Assembly (NCBI GenBank): GCA_021821225.1
Contig: JAKACR010000049.1
Coordinates: 1 to 13,635 of the forward strand
DNA: 13,635 nt
Reading direction: 5' to 3'
From: Bacillota bacterium
GTDB taxonomy: Bacteria > Bacillota > Bacilli > Alicyclobacillales > SLC66
Shown here: positions 13,565 through 13,635 of the stretch, piece after piece
Layout: the number at the start of each line of letters is the position of its first letter
Numbering within the stretch: position 1 is the first letter of the stretch
Program-made: the position numbers and the translations under genes
Notes under the pieces: generated by a model
Databases searched by the model: none
The model's input: only the letters and a program-made list of their open reading frames with translations
What the model was told of the DNA's origin: nothing

Positions 13565-13611
13565 GGGACATGGGATAAACCGAATGTGCAGTGGACTTTA
13601 TCCCATGTCCC
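13565..13611. repeat. Perfect 15-bp inverted repeat at the right edge
   Basis: GGGACATGGGATAAA (13565-13579) and TTTATCCCATGTCCC (13597-13611) are exact reverse complements around a 17-base spacer. It lies about 70 bases upstream of the aldehyde dehydrogenase start on that gene's template. No T-run follows on either strand. It could be an operator, a dispersed palindromic element, or a terminator for a gene beyond the window. One arm differs at a single base from 1216-1230. Confidence 0.7.
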
Positions 13612-13635
13612 TGAGCGTACGTTGTTGGGTACATG

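Overview
The window reads as a GC-rich Gram-positive (Bacillota) chromosome, perhaps Alicyclobacillaceae-like. The evidence is strong AGGAGG-type ribosome binding sites, GTG and TTG starts, a DUF624/YesL-type membrane protein beside a sugar ABC transporter that lacks its own ATPase, and a DppA-like M55 peptidase. The genus is inference only. No rRNA, tRNA, CRISPR array or transposase was seen. The window is densely coding; the longest gene-free stretch is the divergent intergenic region 8424-8640 (217 bases).

Layout: (1) 19-1206 (+), an enoyl reductase of the FabV/Ter type, convergent with the next block and separated from it by a hairpin. (2) 8423 down to 1246 (-), a seven-gene run that looks like one operon: solute-binding protein, MalF-type permease, MalG-type permease, DUF624 membrane protein, anhydro-N-acetylmuramic acid kinase (AnmK), Gfo/Idh/MocA oxidoreductase, and an M55 D-aminopeptidase homologue. 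A good sigma-A-like promoter lies ahead of the first gene. Together these suggest import and breakdown of a 1,6-anhydro sugar or peptidoglycan fragment. (3) 8641-10968 (+), a divergent three-gene redox cassette: membrane-anchored FMN-binding protein, ApbE flavin transferase, and an RnfD/NqrB-like membrane protein, joined by ATGA overlaps. This is a compact flavin-based extracytosolic electron-transfer module, but its first gene is frameshifted as read. (4) 13494 down to 10976 (-), an NAD(P)-dependent aldehyde dehydrogenase (succinate-semialdehyde type) followed by a D-2-hydroxyacid dehydrogenase, with two hairpins in the gap between them.

Regulatory and repeat structure: a perfect 15-bp inverted repeat lies at the right edge (13565-13611), and one arm resembles the hairpin arm at 1216-1231. 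A second, roughly 24-base repeat sits just upstream of two minus-strand genes (3287-3310 and 13521-13543). The sugar operon promoter is bracketed by inverted GACAGATCT-like half-sites.

Most interesting points: the putative anhydro-sugar/muropeptide salvage operon, including a peptidase with all metal ligands but a replaced catalytic histidine and a binding protein without a lipobox; and the minimal FMN-binding/ApbE/RnfD-like cassette with its frameshift.
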